The notes: a model not told the origin generated them from the letters alone. A stretch of 64,000 nucleotides of DNA from Microbacterium sp. K24 (GCF_004794465.1 NZ_SSDJ01000138.1:1-64000); one strand, 5' to 3'. Positions 8,434-17,505 are shown, counted from the first letter of the stretch. Numbers and translations are program-made.

Positions 8434-8943
8434 TCAGCGCAGGCGTGTCCGACGCCGGCGCTGCGGCAGACGCAGATGCATGGTGGCGAACGCGAGGACG
8501 ACGAGCGAGCTCCCGAAGACTCCCGCGTCGGGTTCGAAGCCGTCCGTCAAGGGCCAGTCAGCGACTTCGTCGTAGTAGACCGGCCCTGCGTGGCCGACGA
8601 AGTACGACAGGACGACTCCTGCCGCGCCCAGGATGAACAGACCGAGCATCCACGCCGCATGACGAATCCACCACCTTCGTAACGGCGGCGCGATGCGGAG
8701 CGGCAGGCCGAGCAAGAACACCAGGATGGTGAGCACGGCAGAGACGACAGCGAAGCCGACTACCTGCAGTCCCTCCGTGTAGGCGCCTGCGATGACCGTC
8801 CACTCGCCGATCACCAGCCAGGTGATCAGTCCCGTGAGAAAGACATGCGCGGGCAGCAGCGACCATACCTTCCCGGCAGGAACGGAGGTGCGCTGCTCGG
8901 GAGACGGAGGCGCTGCGGGGTGAATCTGACTCTCGGCTTCCAC
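8434..8943 (-). CDS. Small polytopic membrane protein of unknown function
   Basis: A 169-aa protein with four predicted membrane spans: VFLTGLITWLVIGEWTVIAG, VVGFAVVSAVLTILVFLLGL, WMLGLFILGAAGVVLSYFVG and VFGSSLVVLAFATMHLRL. The N-terminus is a Pro-rich cytoplasmic segment and the C-terminus is Arg-rich. No family is recognised. It is a single gene on the minus strand between an AI-2E-family gene and a pyridoxamine-oxidase-like gene. Confidence 0.75.
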   Translation of the reverse strand: MEAESQIHPAAPPSPEQRTSVPAGKVWSLLPAHVFLTGLITWLVIGEWTVIAGAYTEGLQVVGFAVVSAVLTILVFLLGLPLRIAPPLRRWWIRHAAWMLGLFILGAAGVVLSYFVGHAGPVYYDEVADWPLTDGFEPDAGVFGSSLVVLAFATMHLRLPQRRRRTRLR

Positions 8944-9089
8944 AATCGGATCATATGGCTCATAGCGGACGAACAGCCGCGTCGCGTGGCCTTCTGCCTA
9001 ACGTGACCCCGCTCGCTTCGCAACCCCCTCGGCTCGGACACGCCCCTCGTTCAGGATGGAGATCCATCGAACGCGAAAGGGACGTACTC

Positions 9090-9578
9090 ATGACCGACAC
9101 CACCCCCACCCAGAGGGTCGCGGAACTGCTCAAGGACTTCCGCTTCGCCATGTTCACCACCCGCAACGCGAATGATCGTCTGGTCTCCCACCCCCTCACC
9201 GTGCAGGAGTCCGAGTTCGACGGCGACCTCTGGTTCCTCGTCTCGCGGAGCGCGTCGCTCGTCGCCGACATCGCGAAGGATGAGCGCGTCGGCGTCTCGC
9301 TGAGTTCGAACGACTCGTGGGTCTCACTCTCGGGAAGCGCAGAACTCGTCGAGGACAAGGCGAAGGTGAAGGAGCTGTGGAGCCCGACCGTCGAGGCATG
9401 GTTCACGAACGGCCCCGATGACCCCGACGTCGGACTGCTGAAGTTCTCGGCCGAGTCCGCCGAGTACTGGGACAGCCCCGGAGGCAAGATCGCCTCGCTG
9501 TTCAGCTTCGTTAAGTCGAAGATCACCGGCGAGCCGTACGACGCCGAGAACGAGACGGTCGAGCTCCCGGGCAAGTGA
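9090..9578 (+). CDS. Pyridoxamine 5'-phosphate oxidase-fold protein (general stress protein 26-like)
   Basis: A 162-aa split-barrel flavin-binding protein. The opening RVAELLKDFRFAMFTTRN, the LWFLVSR segment, and the terminal half with LWSPTVEAWFTNGPDDPDVGLL and EYWDSPGGKIASL are typical of the GSP26 subgroup, which binds FMN/FAD and is linked to stress. It is not the vitamin B6 oxidase, which is at 46376. The ATG at 9090 is chosen because AAAGGGA lies 8 nt upstream. TAACGT at 8999-9004 could be a -10. Confidence 0.88.
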   Translation: MTDTTPTQRVAELLKDFRFAMFTTRNANDRLVSHPLTVQESEFDGDLWFLVSRSASLVADIAKDERVGVSLSSNDSWVSLSGSAELVEDKAKVKELWSPTVEAWFTNGPDDPDVGLLKFSAESAEYWDSPGGKIASLFSFVKSKITGEPYDAENETVELPGK

Positions 9579-9585
9579 TCCCGAC

Positions 9586-9623
9586 GCGATGTCCCCCGCA
9601 CGACGGATGTGCGGGGGCATCGC
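9586..9623. terminator. Probable terminator of the stress-protein gene
   Basis: GCGATGTCCCCCGCAC (9586-9601) pairs with GTGCGGGGGCATCGC (9609-9623) with one bulged base. It starts 7 nt after the stop codon and ends before the next gene's promoter. Confidence 0.7.
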
Positions 9624-9630
9624 GTGCTCG

Positions 9631-9636
9631 TAGCCT
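9631..9636 (+). promoter_or_regulatory. -10 element (TAGCCT) of a leaderless start
   Basis: TAGCCT lies 7 nt before the ATG at 9644; no Shine-Dalgarno sequence is present. Confidence 0.65.
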
Positions 9637-9643
9637 CGATGAC

Positions 9644-9850
9644 ATGAGCGACTCAGATGAAGCCTCAAAGAAGGACAAGTCCGGAAGCGGGCTCGCGATC
9701 GGCATCGCGCTCGGGTTGCCGATCGGAGCGACGATGGGATTGCTCCTCTTCGACAACATCGCCATCGGAATGGGGTTCGGCATCTCGATCGGGCTCTGCC
9801 TCGGCGTCGCATTCGACGCCGCAGGTAAGAAGAAGAACGAAAGCAACTGA
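9644..9850 (+). CDS. Small glycine-zipper membrane protein
   Basis: A 68-aa protein of unknown function. A charged N-terminus (about 14 residues) is followed by two hydrophobic segments with repeated Gly spaced by four (GLAIGIALGLPIGATMGLLL; IAIGMGFGISIGLCLGVAF), a glycine-zipper pattern that packs membrane helices. The tail is Lys-rich. Coding is supported by codon usage and by the -10 element 7 nt before the ATG. Confidence 0.7.
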   Translation: MSDSDEASKKDKSGSGLAIGIALGLPIGATMGLLLFDNIAIGMGFGISIGLCLGVAFDAAGKKKNESN

Positions 9851-9935
9851 CTCTTCGGTCCTCGCGTGTCCACCCGGTTGACCCGGGTGATGAGGGATGA
9901 TCGACTGATGAGTCTGACATCCGACCGGGGGAATC

Positions 9936-11090
9936 ATGCGCCGTAGAAGAGTGATCGCGAGAACCGACGCGACAGCCATGGCCACAGCGCCCGCGAAACC
10001 CTCGCAGCCGTCGAACGCCGTCGCGGCGTACGCGCGCACCAACCCGTTCAAGTTCGGTCTCCTCGGAGGCCTCGGTGTGCTGGTGGCGCTGGTCATCGGC
10101 GGCATCGTCGATCAGCTCGCCACGGTTCTGGTCTACATCGGGGTCGCGCTCTTCCTCGCCCTCGGACTGGACCCCATCGTGCGGTTCATCGAGAAGAAGC
10201 TCCCGCGCGCTGCCGCAGTCGCGATCGTCGTCGCCTCCGTGGTGCTCGCCTTCGCCGGCATCATCCTCGCCATCGTGCCGCTCCTGGTGGAGCAGATCAG
10301 CAATCTGATCAAGGACGGTCCGCAGATGGTCCAGGACTTCATGAACAGCGACTGGTTCAAGGACGTGAGCGGGCAATTCGGGTCGACGATCGAGGACGCG
10401 GTCCAAGGGGTCCTCAGCTTCATCCAGGATCCGGGCAACTTCGCCGACATCGGCGGCGGTGTGTTCGCCGTCGGCGCGGGCATCGCCGGCGGTTTCACCG
10501 GCATCACCATCGTCCTGATCCTCACGCTCTACTTCATGGCCTCACTGCGCGGCATGAAGCGCACGGCGGCCCGATTCGTTCCGGTGTACCAGCGCGAGAC
10601 GTTCTCGGGACTCCTGGAAGACGTGTCGGGTGCCGTCGGCCGCTATGTGATCGGACAGGCGAGCCTCGCGCTCATCAACGGCGTGCTGAGTCTCATCTTC
10701 CTCAGCATCATCGGCGCCCCGGTGCCGGCGCTGCTCGCCCTCATCGCCTTCATCGGGTCGATGATCCCCCTGGTGGGTACCCTCACCGCGTCGATCATCA
10801 ACTCGCTGATCTGCCTCTTCGTCTCACCGCTGACCGCACTGATCTCGATCGTCTACTACCTCGTCTACATGCAGATCGAGGCATACGTGCTGTCGCCGCG
10901 CATCATGAGCAAGGCAGTCGCCGTTCCCGGAGCGCTCGTGGTGATCGCCGCCGTCGCCGGTGGCGCTCTCGGCGGCATCCTCGGCGCGCTGGTGGCGATC
11001 CCCGTCGCGGCCAGCATCATCATCATCGTGCAGAAGGTGACCTTCCCGGCACAGGACCGCAAGGTCGTGCCGCCCGAGGTCGCCCTCTGA
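9936..11090 (+). CDS. AI-2E family membrane protein, second copy
   Basis: A 384-aa paralogue of the protein at 7203, with the same topology: two N-terminal spans after a basic cytoplasmic start, a soluble loop with DGPQMVQDFMNSDWFKDVSGQ, then TGITIVLILTLYFMASL, PLVGTLTASI and AYVLSPRIMSKAVAVPGALV. The start at ATG 9936 follows GGGGGAA, which is a usable ribosome site; ATG 9978 (MATAPAK) is the alternative. It converges on the diacylglycerol-kinase-like gene with a 23-bp gap. Its substrate is unknown. Confidence 0.87.
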   Translation: MRRRRVIARTDATAMATAPAKPSQPSNAVAAYARTNPFKFGLLGGLGVLVALVIGGIVDQLATVLVYIGVALFLALGLDPIVRFIEKKLPRAAAVAIVVASVVLAFAGIILAIVPLLVEQISNLIKDGPQMVQDFMNSDWFKDVSGQFGSTIEDAVQGVLSFIQDPGNFADIGGGVFAVGAGIAGGFTGITIVLILTLYFMASLRGMKRTAARFVPVYQRETFSGLLEDVSGAVGRYVIGQASLALINGVLSLIFLSIIGAPVPALLALIAFIGSMIPLVGTLTASIINSLICLFVSPLTALISIVYYLVYMQIEAYVLSPRIMSKAVAVPGALVVIAAVAGGALGGILGALVAIPVAASIIIIVQKVTFPAQDRKVVPPEVAL

Positions 11091-11113
11091 TCGCCTGCTG
11101 AACCCGGGTCAGA

Positions 11114-12034
11114 TCACCTGACGAGCAGGGCGCCCGCCTGCACGCGCACGTCGAATGACGACACCTCGCCCATCTCCTCGCCATCGATCTCGAACATCAG
11201 CGGCGTCCCCAGTTCCACCGAGATGTTCTCCACGGGCAGGTGGCGCGCGGAGTCGGTGCTCACCGCCTCGTCGGAGGCGCCGAAGAGACGACGGATGCCG
11301 TTGTCCCAGACGAACGAGCGGAGCGTGTCGAGCCACTGCAGCGCGCCGTCGGCGCTGATCATGAGCACGTCGAGCTTTCCGTCGTCCAGCACGGCGTCCG
11401 GAAGCAGGCGGATGCCTCCCTGCACCATGCCGCAGTTGCCGATCAGCATCGTGTGGCCACGCACGGCGACGGCCTTGTCTCCGTCGATCGCGAGGGTGAT
11501 ATCGGTCATCTCGGTACCCGCGAGCGCGCGACCCATGGCCTCGACGTACGCCAGCCACCCGGCCTTCGACTTGAGATCGTCGTCGGTCTCGACGAGCATC
11601 TGCGCATCGACGCCGAAGCCGACCATCACCGCGAACGCGTGCTCGGTGCCGTCGTATGACACCCAGCCCAGGTCGATGCGGCGCGCCTCACTGTCGCGCA
11701 CGCGCTCGAGCGCGGCCTTCACGTCGTTGAGCGGCACCTCGAGGTTGCGGGCCAGGAGGTTGCCCGTGCCCTGCGGCACGATCCCGAGCATCGTCTCCGA
11801 GCCGGCCAGCGACTCGGCCACCGCGCGGACGGTGCCGTCTCCACCGACAGCGATGACGATGTCGCGGCCGTCGTCACGCGCCTCCTTCGCCATGCCCCGA
11901 CCCGGGTCCTCCGGGGTGGTCTCCCACCAGCGGACGTCGGTTTCGTCGCCGAAGACTTCGCTCACGGCATCTTGCAGCACCTCCTGCTCGACCTTCGAGG
12001 GGTTCCAGACGATACCGATGCGCGCGTGTGTCAT
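11114..12034 (-). CDS. Diacylglycerol kinase / sphingosine kinase-like lipid kinase
   Basis: A 306-aa DAGK-catalytic-domain protein. The nucleotide-binding signature is IVIAVGGDGTVRAVAESL, followed by LGIVPQGTGNLLARNL; both are diagnostic. The C-terminal half has the beta-sandwich typical of YegS/DgkB-like enzymes (LLPDAVLDDGKLDVLMI, EIDGEEMGE). It probably phosphorylates diacylglycerol or a related lipid at the membrane. The ATG at 12034 is chosen because NPSK follows about 10 residues later, as in relatives; CAAGCT lies 6 nt upstream and could be a weak leaderless -10. Confidence 0.88.
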   Translation of the reverse strand: MTHARIGIVWNPSKVEQEVLQDAVSEVFGDETDVRWWETTPEDPGRGMAKEARDDGRDIVIAVGGDGTVRAVAESLAGSETMLGIVPQGTGNLLARNLEVPLNDVKAALERVRDSEARRIDLGWVSYDGTEHAFAVMVGFGVDAQMLVETDDDLKSKAGWLAYVEAMGRALAGTEMTDITLAIDGDKAVAVRGHTMLIGNCGMVQGGIRLLPDAVLDDGKLDVLMISADGALQWLDTLRSFVWDNGIRRLFGASDEAVSTDSARHLPVENISVELGTPLMFEIDGEEMGEVSSFDVRVQAGALLVR

Positions 12035-12084
12035 AGCGTCAGCTTGAGTCACCGCGTCGGATACTGCAAACCCAGGCGGCGGGG

Positions 12085-15060
12085 TCAGCCGTAGAACAGG
12101 TGCTCGAACGACTTCCGGGCCCGCCGGGTGACCCCGAGATAGTCCTCTTCCAGCTCGGTCGCCGAGCGATCGGGATAGCCGAGCAGTCGCGCGATCGCAT
12201 CGAGCTCCCGGCGATCGGCCGGCAGCACGTCGCTGGTCTTGCCGGTCAGGAGGGTGATCGCCGACCGCAGCCGACTGGCCAGTCGCCACGCCTCCCGAAG
12301 ACGCTCCGCGTCGGGTTCGGGCACGAAGCCGGCCTCGACTGCCGCATCCAGCGCGGAGATCGTGGAGGTCGTGCGAAGTCCGGGGACATCATGCGCGTGC
12401 TGGAGCTGGATCAACTGCACGAGCCACTCCACGTCGCTGAGCGTGCCCGGACCGAGCTTGAGATGCCGACGCGGGTCGGCGCCCTGAGGCAGTCGCTCCC
12501 CCTCGACCCGAGCCTTGATCCGCTTGATCTCTCGCGTACCCTGCAGGTCGACCTTCTCGGGGTAGCGGATCGAGTCCGCGAGTGCCGTGAACCGGGCGAT
12601 CAGCTTCGCACTGCCGGCGACGCCGCGGGCGCGGAGCAGAGCCTGCGCCTCCCACGACAGCGACCATCGTCGGTAGTACTCCGTGTACGCCTCGATGGAC
12701 CGCACAACGGGCCCCTGGCGGCCTTCCGGCCGGAGATCGGCGTCCAGGTCCAGCGGGACCCGATGATCCGTCAGATGCTCGCGCAGCCCCGCGACGATCC
12801 TCGTGGCGAGTGCCTGGGCACGGTGACCGTCGACGCCGTTCGCGTCATAGACGTACAGGATGTCGGCGTCGGACCCGAATCCGAGCTCGGCACCGCCGAA
12901 GCGCCCCATCGCGATCACGGCGAAGTCGAGCGCATCGTCTTCGGGCGGGACGACCTCCCTGATGACCGCGCGCAGAGCCGCCTGGATCGTGGCCGCGGTG
13001 ATCTCGGTGAGTGCGGTCGCGACCTCCTCGATCGTCAGCACGTCGAGGACTCCTCCCATCGCGGTGCGGAGGAGCTCGCGCCGTCGGAGGGCGCGGACCG
13101 CGCGCAGGGCGTCGGTCACCGTCTCGTGGCGCGTCTGGATCGCGCGCGCCTCCTCGTCCAGTGCGGCCGCGCCGCGCGGCCGCAGCCGCTCGGCGCTGTC
13201 GAGCCACGCGACCGACTCGGGGATCCACTCCATCAGCTCGCCGATGTACCGAGAGGACGACAGCAGGCGCGTCAGGCTCTCGGCGGCTCCGGAGGAATCG
13301 CGCAGCATCCGCAGGAACCAGGGGGTGTCCCCCAGTCGCTCGCTGATCCGCCGGAAAGCGATGAGGGCGTAATCGGGGTCGCTGCCGTCGGCGAACCAGC
13401 GCACCATGATCGGCATCAGTGCCCGCTGGATCGTCACCTTGCGGCTGAGCCCGGTGGTCAGCGCGCCGATGTGTCGCAACGCGCCCGCCGGATCGCGGAA
13501 GCCGATCGCGGCCAGGCGGTCATGTGCCTGCGCGGCGGAGAGCGTCCGCTCCTCCTCGGGAAGCCCGGCGACGGCACTGAGCAGCGGGCGGTAGAACAGG
13601 CGCGTGTGGATCTCGCGCACCTCACGGCGAACGCTCTCCCATCGCGTCCAGATGCCCTCGCCGCTCTCGGCCAGTCCTGTGCCGCGGGCCAGCACGCGGA
13701 GTCCCGCCGGCGTCCGCGGCAGGAGGTGGGTGCGGCTCAACTCGCGCAGCTGCAGGCGGTGCTCCATCAGCCGCAGGACGCGATAGTCGTCTGCGAACGT
13801 CGCGGCATCCGCTCGTCCGATGTAGCCGCCGGCGACGAGCGCGTCGAGACTCTCGAGGGTGCCGCGGGTGCGCAGCGACTCATCGGTGAGGCCGTGCACG
13901 AGCTGGAGCAGCTGCACGGTGAACTCGATGTCGCGCAGCCCGCCGGCGCCGAGTTTCAGCTGATAGGGCGCGTCCTCCGGGTCGATGTGCTCGGTGACGC
14001 GTTCCCGCATCTTCTGGACGCTCTCGACGAAGTCCTCTCTGGCGGCGCTCGACCAGATCTTCGGCTGCACGGCGGCGATGTACTCCGCCCCCAGTTCAGG
14101 ATCACCGGCGAGCGGTCGTGCCTTCAGCAGCGCCTGGAACTCCCAGCTCTTCGCCCAACGGTCGTAGTACGCGAGGTGAGAGGCGAGCGAACGAACCAGC
14201 GCGCCCTGCTTGCCCTCCGGACGCAGGTTGGCATCGACCTCCCACAGCGGAGGCTCGACCTCGATGCTGTCGAGACCGCGCATCGTCTCGCGGGCCAGCC
14301 GGGTGGCGATGTCGATCGCTTTCGGCTCGGCGACGATCTCCTCATCACTGGTTCCGCCGACGAAGATGACGTCCACGTCGCTGACGTAGTTCAGCTCCCG
14401 GGCTCCGGATTTCCCCATCCCGATGATCGCGAGCCGCGTCGCGGCGACCTGCTCCTCCGGCACGCTCTCGCGCAGCCGTGCGCGGGCGATCGCCAGCGAG
14501 GCCTCGAGAGCCGCCCCGGCGGCATCTGCCAGCGCGGCCGACACCTCGGCGACGACCGTCTGCGGTTCCGGATGCGTCAGGTCGTAGGCGGCGATGGCCG
14601 CGAGGCTCCGGCGATACGCGACCCGCACGGCGACCACGGCGGCGTCATCGCCCGACCGTGCGAAGCCGCCCTTCGTGCCGACCGCGTCCAGCATCTGCGC
14701 GCGAAGAGCGTCCGGGGTCGGGAGAGAAGCGTTCGGCTCCCCCAGCACCGTCAGCTGCTCCGGATGCCGGAGGAAGAAGTCCGCCAGACCCTCCGACGCA
14801 CCGAAGACCCGCCACACGCGATGGCGCGCTTCGGCGTCGGCGAGGAGGGCCTTCAACGGCTCCGGGTCTCGACGCGCGACGCGCACCATCCCTCTCACGG
14901 CGGCGTCGGGATCCGCGGCATCCGCCCCTTCGAGCAGCGACGATCTCGAGATGCCGAGAACCGTCGCCAGCTCGGAAAGGGATGCTGCGGCGTCGCTCAG
15001 CTCGGCGAAGCCGAGCCTGGCCAGAGCGGAGAGTGAGACGGAGTCGTCCGGGCGGGCCAT
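12085..15060 (-). CDS. glnE: Bifunctional glutamine synthetase adenylyltransferase/adenylyl-removing enzyme
   Basis: A 991-aa protein, full length for actinobacterial GlnE. It has two nucleotidyltransferase domains. In the first, ELNYVSDVDVIFVGG belongs to the adenylyl-removing half; in the second, ELGFGSDADILYVYD belongs to the adenylyl-transferring half. Each is followed by its regulatory helical segment (LKLGAGGLRDIEFTVQLLQL; LKLGPGTLSDVEWLVQLIQL). It adds AMP to the GlnA1 tyrosine (Tyr402) when nitrogen is plentiful and removes it when scarce. It follows glnA2 by 9 bp in the same direction and is almost certainly in one operon with it. Confidence 0.96.
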   Translation of the reverse strand: MARPDDSVSLSALARLGFAELSDAAASLSELATVLGISRSSLLEGADAADPDAAVRGMVRVARRDPEPLKALLADAEARHRVWRVFGASEGLADFFLRHPEQLTVLGEPNASLPTPDALRAQMLDAVGTKGGFARSGDDAAVVAVRVAYRRSLAAIAAYDLTHPEPQTVVAEVSAALADAAGAALEASLAIARARLRESVPEEQVAATRLAIIGMGKSGARELNYVSDVDVIFVGGTSDEEIVAEPKAIDIATRLARETMRGLDSIEVEPPLWEVDANLRPEGKQGALVRSLASHLAYYDRWAKSWEFQALLKARPLAGDPELGAEYIAAVQPKIWSSAAREDFVESVQKMRERVTEHIDPEDAPYQLKLGAGGLRDIEFTVQLLQLVHGLTDESLRTRGTLESLDALVAGGYIGRADAATFADDYRVLRLMEHRLQLRELSRTHLLPRTPAGLRVLARGTGLAESGEGIWTRWESVRREVREIHTRLFYRPLLSAVAGLPEEERTLSAAQAHDRLAAIGFRDPAGALRHIGALTTGLSRKVTIQRALMPIMVRWFADGSDPDYALIAFRRISERLGDTPWFLRMLRDSSGAAESLTRLLSSSRYIGELMEWIPESVAWLDSAERLRPRGAAALDEEARAIQTRHETVTDALRAVRALRRRELLRTAMGGVLDVLTIEEVATALTEITAATIQAALRAVIREVVPPEDDALDFAVIAMGRFGGAELGFGSDADILYVYDANGVDGHRAQALATRIVAGLREHLTDHRVPLDLDADLRPEGRQGPVVRSIEAYTEYYRRWSLSWEAQALLRARGVAGSAKLIARFTALADSIRYPEKVDLQGTREIKRIKARVEGERLPQGADPRRHLKLGPGTLSDVEWLVQLIQLQHAHDVPGLRTTSTISALDAAVEAGFVPEPDAERLREAWRLASRLRSAITLLTGKTSDVLPADRRELDAIARLLGYPDRSATELEEDYLGVTRRARKSFEHLFYG

Positions 15061-15069
15061 GCGCGACGC

Positions 15070-16407
15070 TCAGAGGAGTTCGAGGTTGTTCTTCAGCTCC
15101 AGCGGGGTGACCTGGCCACGGTAGGCCTCCCACTCCTTGCGCTTGTTGAGCAGCACGTAGTTGAACACCTGCTCGCCCAGGGTCTCTGCGACGAGCTCGG
15201 ACGCCTCCATGAACTCGAGGGCGTGATCGAGGCTCGCGGGCAGCGCGGAGTAGCCCAACGCGCGCCGCTCGGCGTCGCTGAGCGCCCAGACGTTGTCCTC
15301 GGCCTCCGGCGGGAGCTCGTAGCCCTCTTCGATGCCCTTGAGGCCCGCGGCGAGCAGCAGCGAATACGCCAGGTAGGGGTTGGCCGCCGAATCCAGAGCG
15401 CGGTACTCGACCCGTGACGACTGCCCCTTGTTCGGCTTGTACATCGGCACCCGGACGAGCGCCGAACGGTTCGCGTGACCCCACGTGACGAAGCTCGGCG
15501 CCTCGTCGCCGCCCCAAAGGCGCTTGTAGGAGTTGACGAACTGATTCGTCACTGCAGCGATCTCGTTCGCGTGCCGCAGGAGACCGGCGATGAAGTGGCG
15601 TCCGGTCTTGGAGAGCTGGTACTTCGCGCCCTCCTCGTAGAAGGCGTTCTGATCGCCCTCGAACAGGGACATGTGCGTGTGCATGCCGCTGCCCGGGTGG
15701 CCGCTGAGAGGCTTCGGCATGAACGTCGCGTAGACGCCCTGCTCGATCGCCACCTCTTTGATCACCGTGCGGAAGGTCATGATGTTGTCGGCCGTCGTGA
15801 GCGCATCGGCGTAGCGGAGGTCGATCTCGTTCTGCCCCGGCCCGCCCTCGTGGTGGCTGAACTCCACGGAGATGCCGAGATCTTCCAGCATCCGCACCGA
15901 GCGACGACGGAAGTCGTGCGCGGTACCGCCGGGCACGTTGTCGAAGTAGCCGGCAGAGTCGACCGGCACCGGACCCTCCGGGCCGAACGACGACGACTTG
16001 AGCAGGTAGAACTCGATCTCGGGGTGCGTGTAGAACGTGAACCCGGCATCGGCGGCCTTGGCCAGCGTGCGCTTGAGGACCTGTCGAGGGTCGGCGACGG
16101 CCGGCTGCCCGTCAGGTGTGGTGAGGTCGCAGAACATGCGCGCCGTCGGATCGATCTCGCCGCGCCACGGCAGCGTCTGGAACGTCGTGGGGTCGGGCTG
16201 GGCGAGCAGATCGGACTCGTGGCTGCGCGTGAGACCCTCGATCGCCGAGCCGTCGAATCCGATGCCCTCGGCGAAGGCGCCCTCGACCTCGGCCGGCGCG
16301 ATCGCGACGGATTTGAGCGTGCCGATGACATCGGTGAACCACAGTCGCACGAACTTGACGCCGCGCTCCTCGATGGTCCGGAGGACGAAGTCCCTCTGCT
16401 TGTCCAT
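15070..16407 (-). CDS. glnA2: Glutamine synthetase GlnA2 (type I-alpha-like, not adenylylated)
   Basis: A 445-aa glutamine-synthetase family enzyme, shorter than GlnA1 because it lacks the 25-residue insertion and the adenylylation loop. The active-site segments are intact: FDGSAIEGL, THPEIEFYLL, HHEGGPGQNEIDLRY, GSGMHTHMSLF, NSYKRLW and NRSALVRVP. The region equivalent to the GlnA1 loop reads EAEDNVWALSDAERRALG, with no tyrosine, so GlnE should not act on it. In mycobacteria and streptomycetes GlnA2 is a minor enzyme, and some homologues work on polyamines or other amines instead. It lies between a SPOR-like gene and glnE with gaps of 2 and 9 bp. Confidence 0.93.
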   Translation of the reverse strand: MDKQRDFVLRTIEERGVKFVRLWFTDVIGTLKSVAIAPAEVEGAFAEGIGFDGSAIEGLTRSHESDLLAQPDPTTFQTLPWRGEIDPTARMFCDLTTPDGQPAVADPRQVLKRTLAKAADAGFTFYTHPEIEFYLLKSSSFGPEGPVPVDSAGYFDNVPGGTAHDFRRRSVRMLEDLGISVEFSHHEGGPGQNEIDLRYADALTTADNIMTFRTVIKEVAIEQGVYATFMPKPLSGHPGSGMHTHMSLFEGDQNAFYEEGAKYQLSKTGRHFIAGLLRHANEIAAVTNQFVNSYKRLWGGDEAPSFVTWGHANRSALVRVPMYKPNKGQSSRVEYRALDSAANPYLAYSLLLAAGLKGIEEGYELPPEAEDNVWALSDAERRALGYSALPASLDHALEFMEASELVAETLGEQVFNYVLLNKRKEWEAYRGQVTPLELKNNLELL

Positions 16408-16409
16408 GA

Positions 16410-16637
16410 CTACTCTGCGCCCTGGCCCTTTGCGTCGGAGGACTTCGCGTCCCAGCCCTGCTCGGCCGCCTCTTCCTCGGCCCAGGCGCGCGAACGCTCC
16501 TTGAGCACCTCGGGCGCACGGGCTGCTTCGGCAGCGCTGTCGAACGGACCGACCCGGTCGACAGAGGGCGAGATCATGCCGAATTCGACCTGACCGGTCT
16601 CGGAGTTGTACCAGTACTTTTCGTCGCCGTCAGACAT
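16410..16637 (-). CDS. Small SPOR-like protein, first gene of the glnA2-glnE operon
   Basis: A 75-aa soluble acidic protein opening MSDGDEKYWYNSETGQVEFG and continuing with VDRVGPFDSAAEAARAPEVL, the pattern of the short actinobacterial proteins annotated as SPOR-domain containing. Its role is unknown, but its position directly before glnA2 (2-bp gap) is a common actinobacterial arrangement. The ATG at 16637 is chosen because GAAGGGGC lies about 6 nt before it; an in-frame ATG at 16664 has no such site. Confidence 0.82.
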   Translation of the reverse strand: MSDGDEKYWYNSETGQVEFGMISPSVDRVGPFDSAAEAARAPEVLKERSRAWAEEEAAEQGWDAKSSDAKGQGAE

Positions 16638-16692
16638 AGCTGCCCCTTCTTCGCGTGATGTCATCGATCCTACTGGCGTGTGCCGCGGTCGC

Positions 16693-16698
16693 TAAGCT
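16693..16698 (+). promoter_or_regulatory. -10 element (TAAGCT) of ppgK
   Basis: TAAGCT is 7 nt before the ppgK ATG at 16706, giving a leaderless mRNA and choosing this start over in-frame ATGs at 16655 and 16658. Confidence 0.7.
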
Positions 16699-16705
16699 AT
16701 CGCTC

Positions 16706-17452
16706 ATGGCAAAAGCGATCGGCGTCGACATCGGCGGTACGGGAATCAAAGCAGGAATCGTCGACCTCACGCACGGCACGATGGCCTCTGACCGCGTGCG
16801 CGTCCCCACTCCCGAGGGCGCATCGCCGCAGGACGTGCTGGTCGCGGTGCAGTCGGTTCTCAAGACTCTCGACGTGCACGACTCGACGATGCCGCTGGGC
16901 GTCGCCTTCCCCGCGATCGTGAAGCGCGGGAAGACCCTGTCGGCCGCGAACGTCTCCAAGGAATGGCTCGAGTTCGACGCGGAGCGTTTCTTCCGCGACG
17001 GTCTCGGTCGCAACATCGTCTTCGTGAACGACGCCGATGCAGCGGGCGTCGCCGAGGCCCGCCACGGCGCAGCGAGAGACGTCCGCGGCCTCACGCTGCT
17101 GACCACCCTCGGCACCGGCATCGGTTCTGCGTTCCTCTACGACGGCGTGCTGCTGCCGAACACCGAGCTCGGTCACCTGAACTTCCGCGAATACGATTCC
17201 GTCGAGCAGTGGGCGGCCACGTCGGCGCGCGAGCGCGAGAACCTGAGCTGGGAGGCCTGGGCCGAGCGCCTGCAGGCGTTCTACTCGCACATCGAGTTCC
17301 TCTTCAGCCCCGACCTGTTCGTGGTGGGCGGCGGCGTGTCGAAGAACGCCGGCGACTTCCTCCCGCTGCTCGAGCTGAAGACCCCGATCGTCCCGGCGAT
17401 CCACCGCAACAACTCGGGCATCATCGGCGCCGCGTCGCTCGCCGGGGACTAG
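16706..17452 (+). CDS. ppgK: Polyphosphate glucokinase
   Basis: A 248-aa ROK-family sugar kinase that phosphorylates glucose using polyphosphate or ATP, typical of actinobacteria. Seen are the phosphate-1 motif GVDIGGTGIKAGIVD at the N-terminus, the catalytic FVNDADAAGVAEARHG, the adenosine/phosphate-2 stretch LLTTLGTGIGSAFLYDGVLL, the glucose-binding ELGHLNFREYDSVEQWA, and FVVGGGVSKNAGDF near the end. It acts in the cytoplasm at entry to glycolysis and glycogen synthesis (glgC/glgA at 39-41 kb). It is divergent from the SPOR-glnA2-glnE operon by 68 bp and ends in a terminator shared with rnpB. Confidence 0.95.
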   Translation: MAKAIGVDIGGTGIKAGIVDLTHGTMASDRVRVPTPEGASPQDVLVAVQSVLKTLDVHDSTMPLGVAFPAIVKRGKTLSAANVSKEWLEFDAERFFRDGLGRNIVFVNDADAAGVAEARHGAARDVRGLTLLTTLGTGIGSAFLYDGVLLPNTELGHLNFREYDSVEQWAATSARERENLSWEAWAERLQAFYSHIEFLFSPDLFVVGGGVSKNAGDFLPLLELKTPIVPAIHRNNSGIIGAASLAGD

Positions 17453-17468
17453 TCCACCGCACTCATCG

Positions 17469-17499
17469 AGAAGGCCCCGCTGATCCAGCGGGGCCTTCT
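17469..17499. terminator. Bidirectional terminator between ppgK and rnpB
   Basis: AGAAGGCCCCGCTG (17469-17482) pairs perfectly with CAGCGGGGCCTTCT (17486-17499) around a 3-nt loop. It lies 16 nt after the ppgK stop and just beyond the 3' end of rnpB. Confidence 0.85.
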
Positions 17500-17505
17500 G
17501 CGTGT

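Noticed and set aside
7203..11090. Autoinducer-2 export as the function of the two AI-2E-family proteins
   Set aside because: The family name covers several transport roles and no luxS or AI-2 gene is visible in the window.
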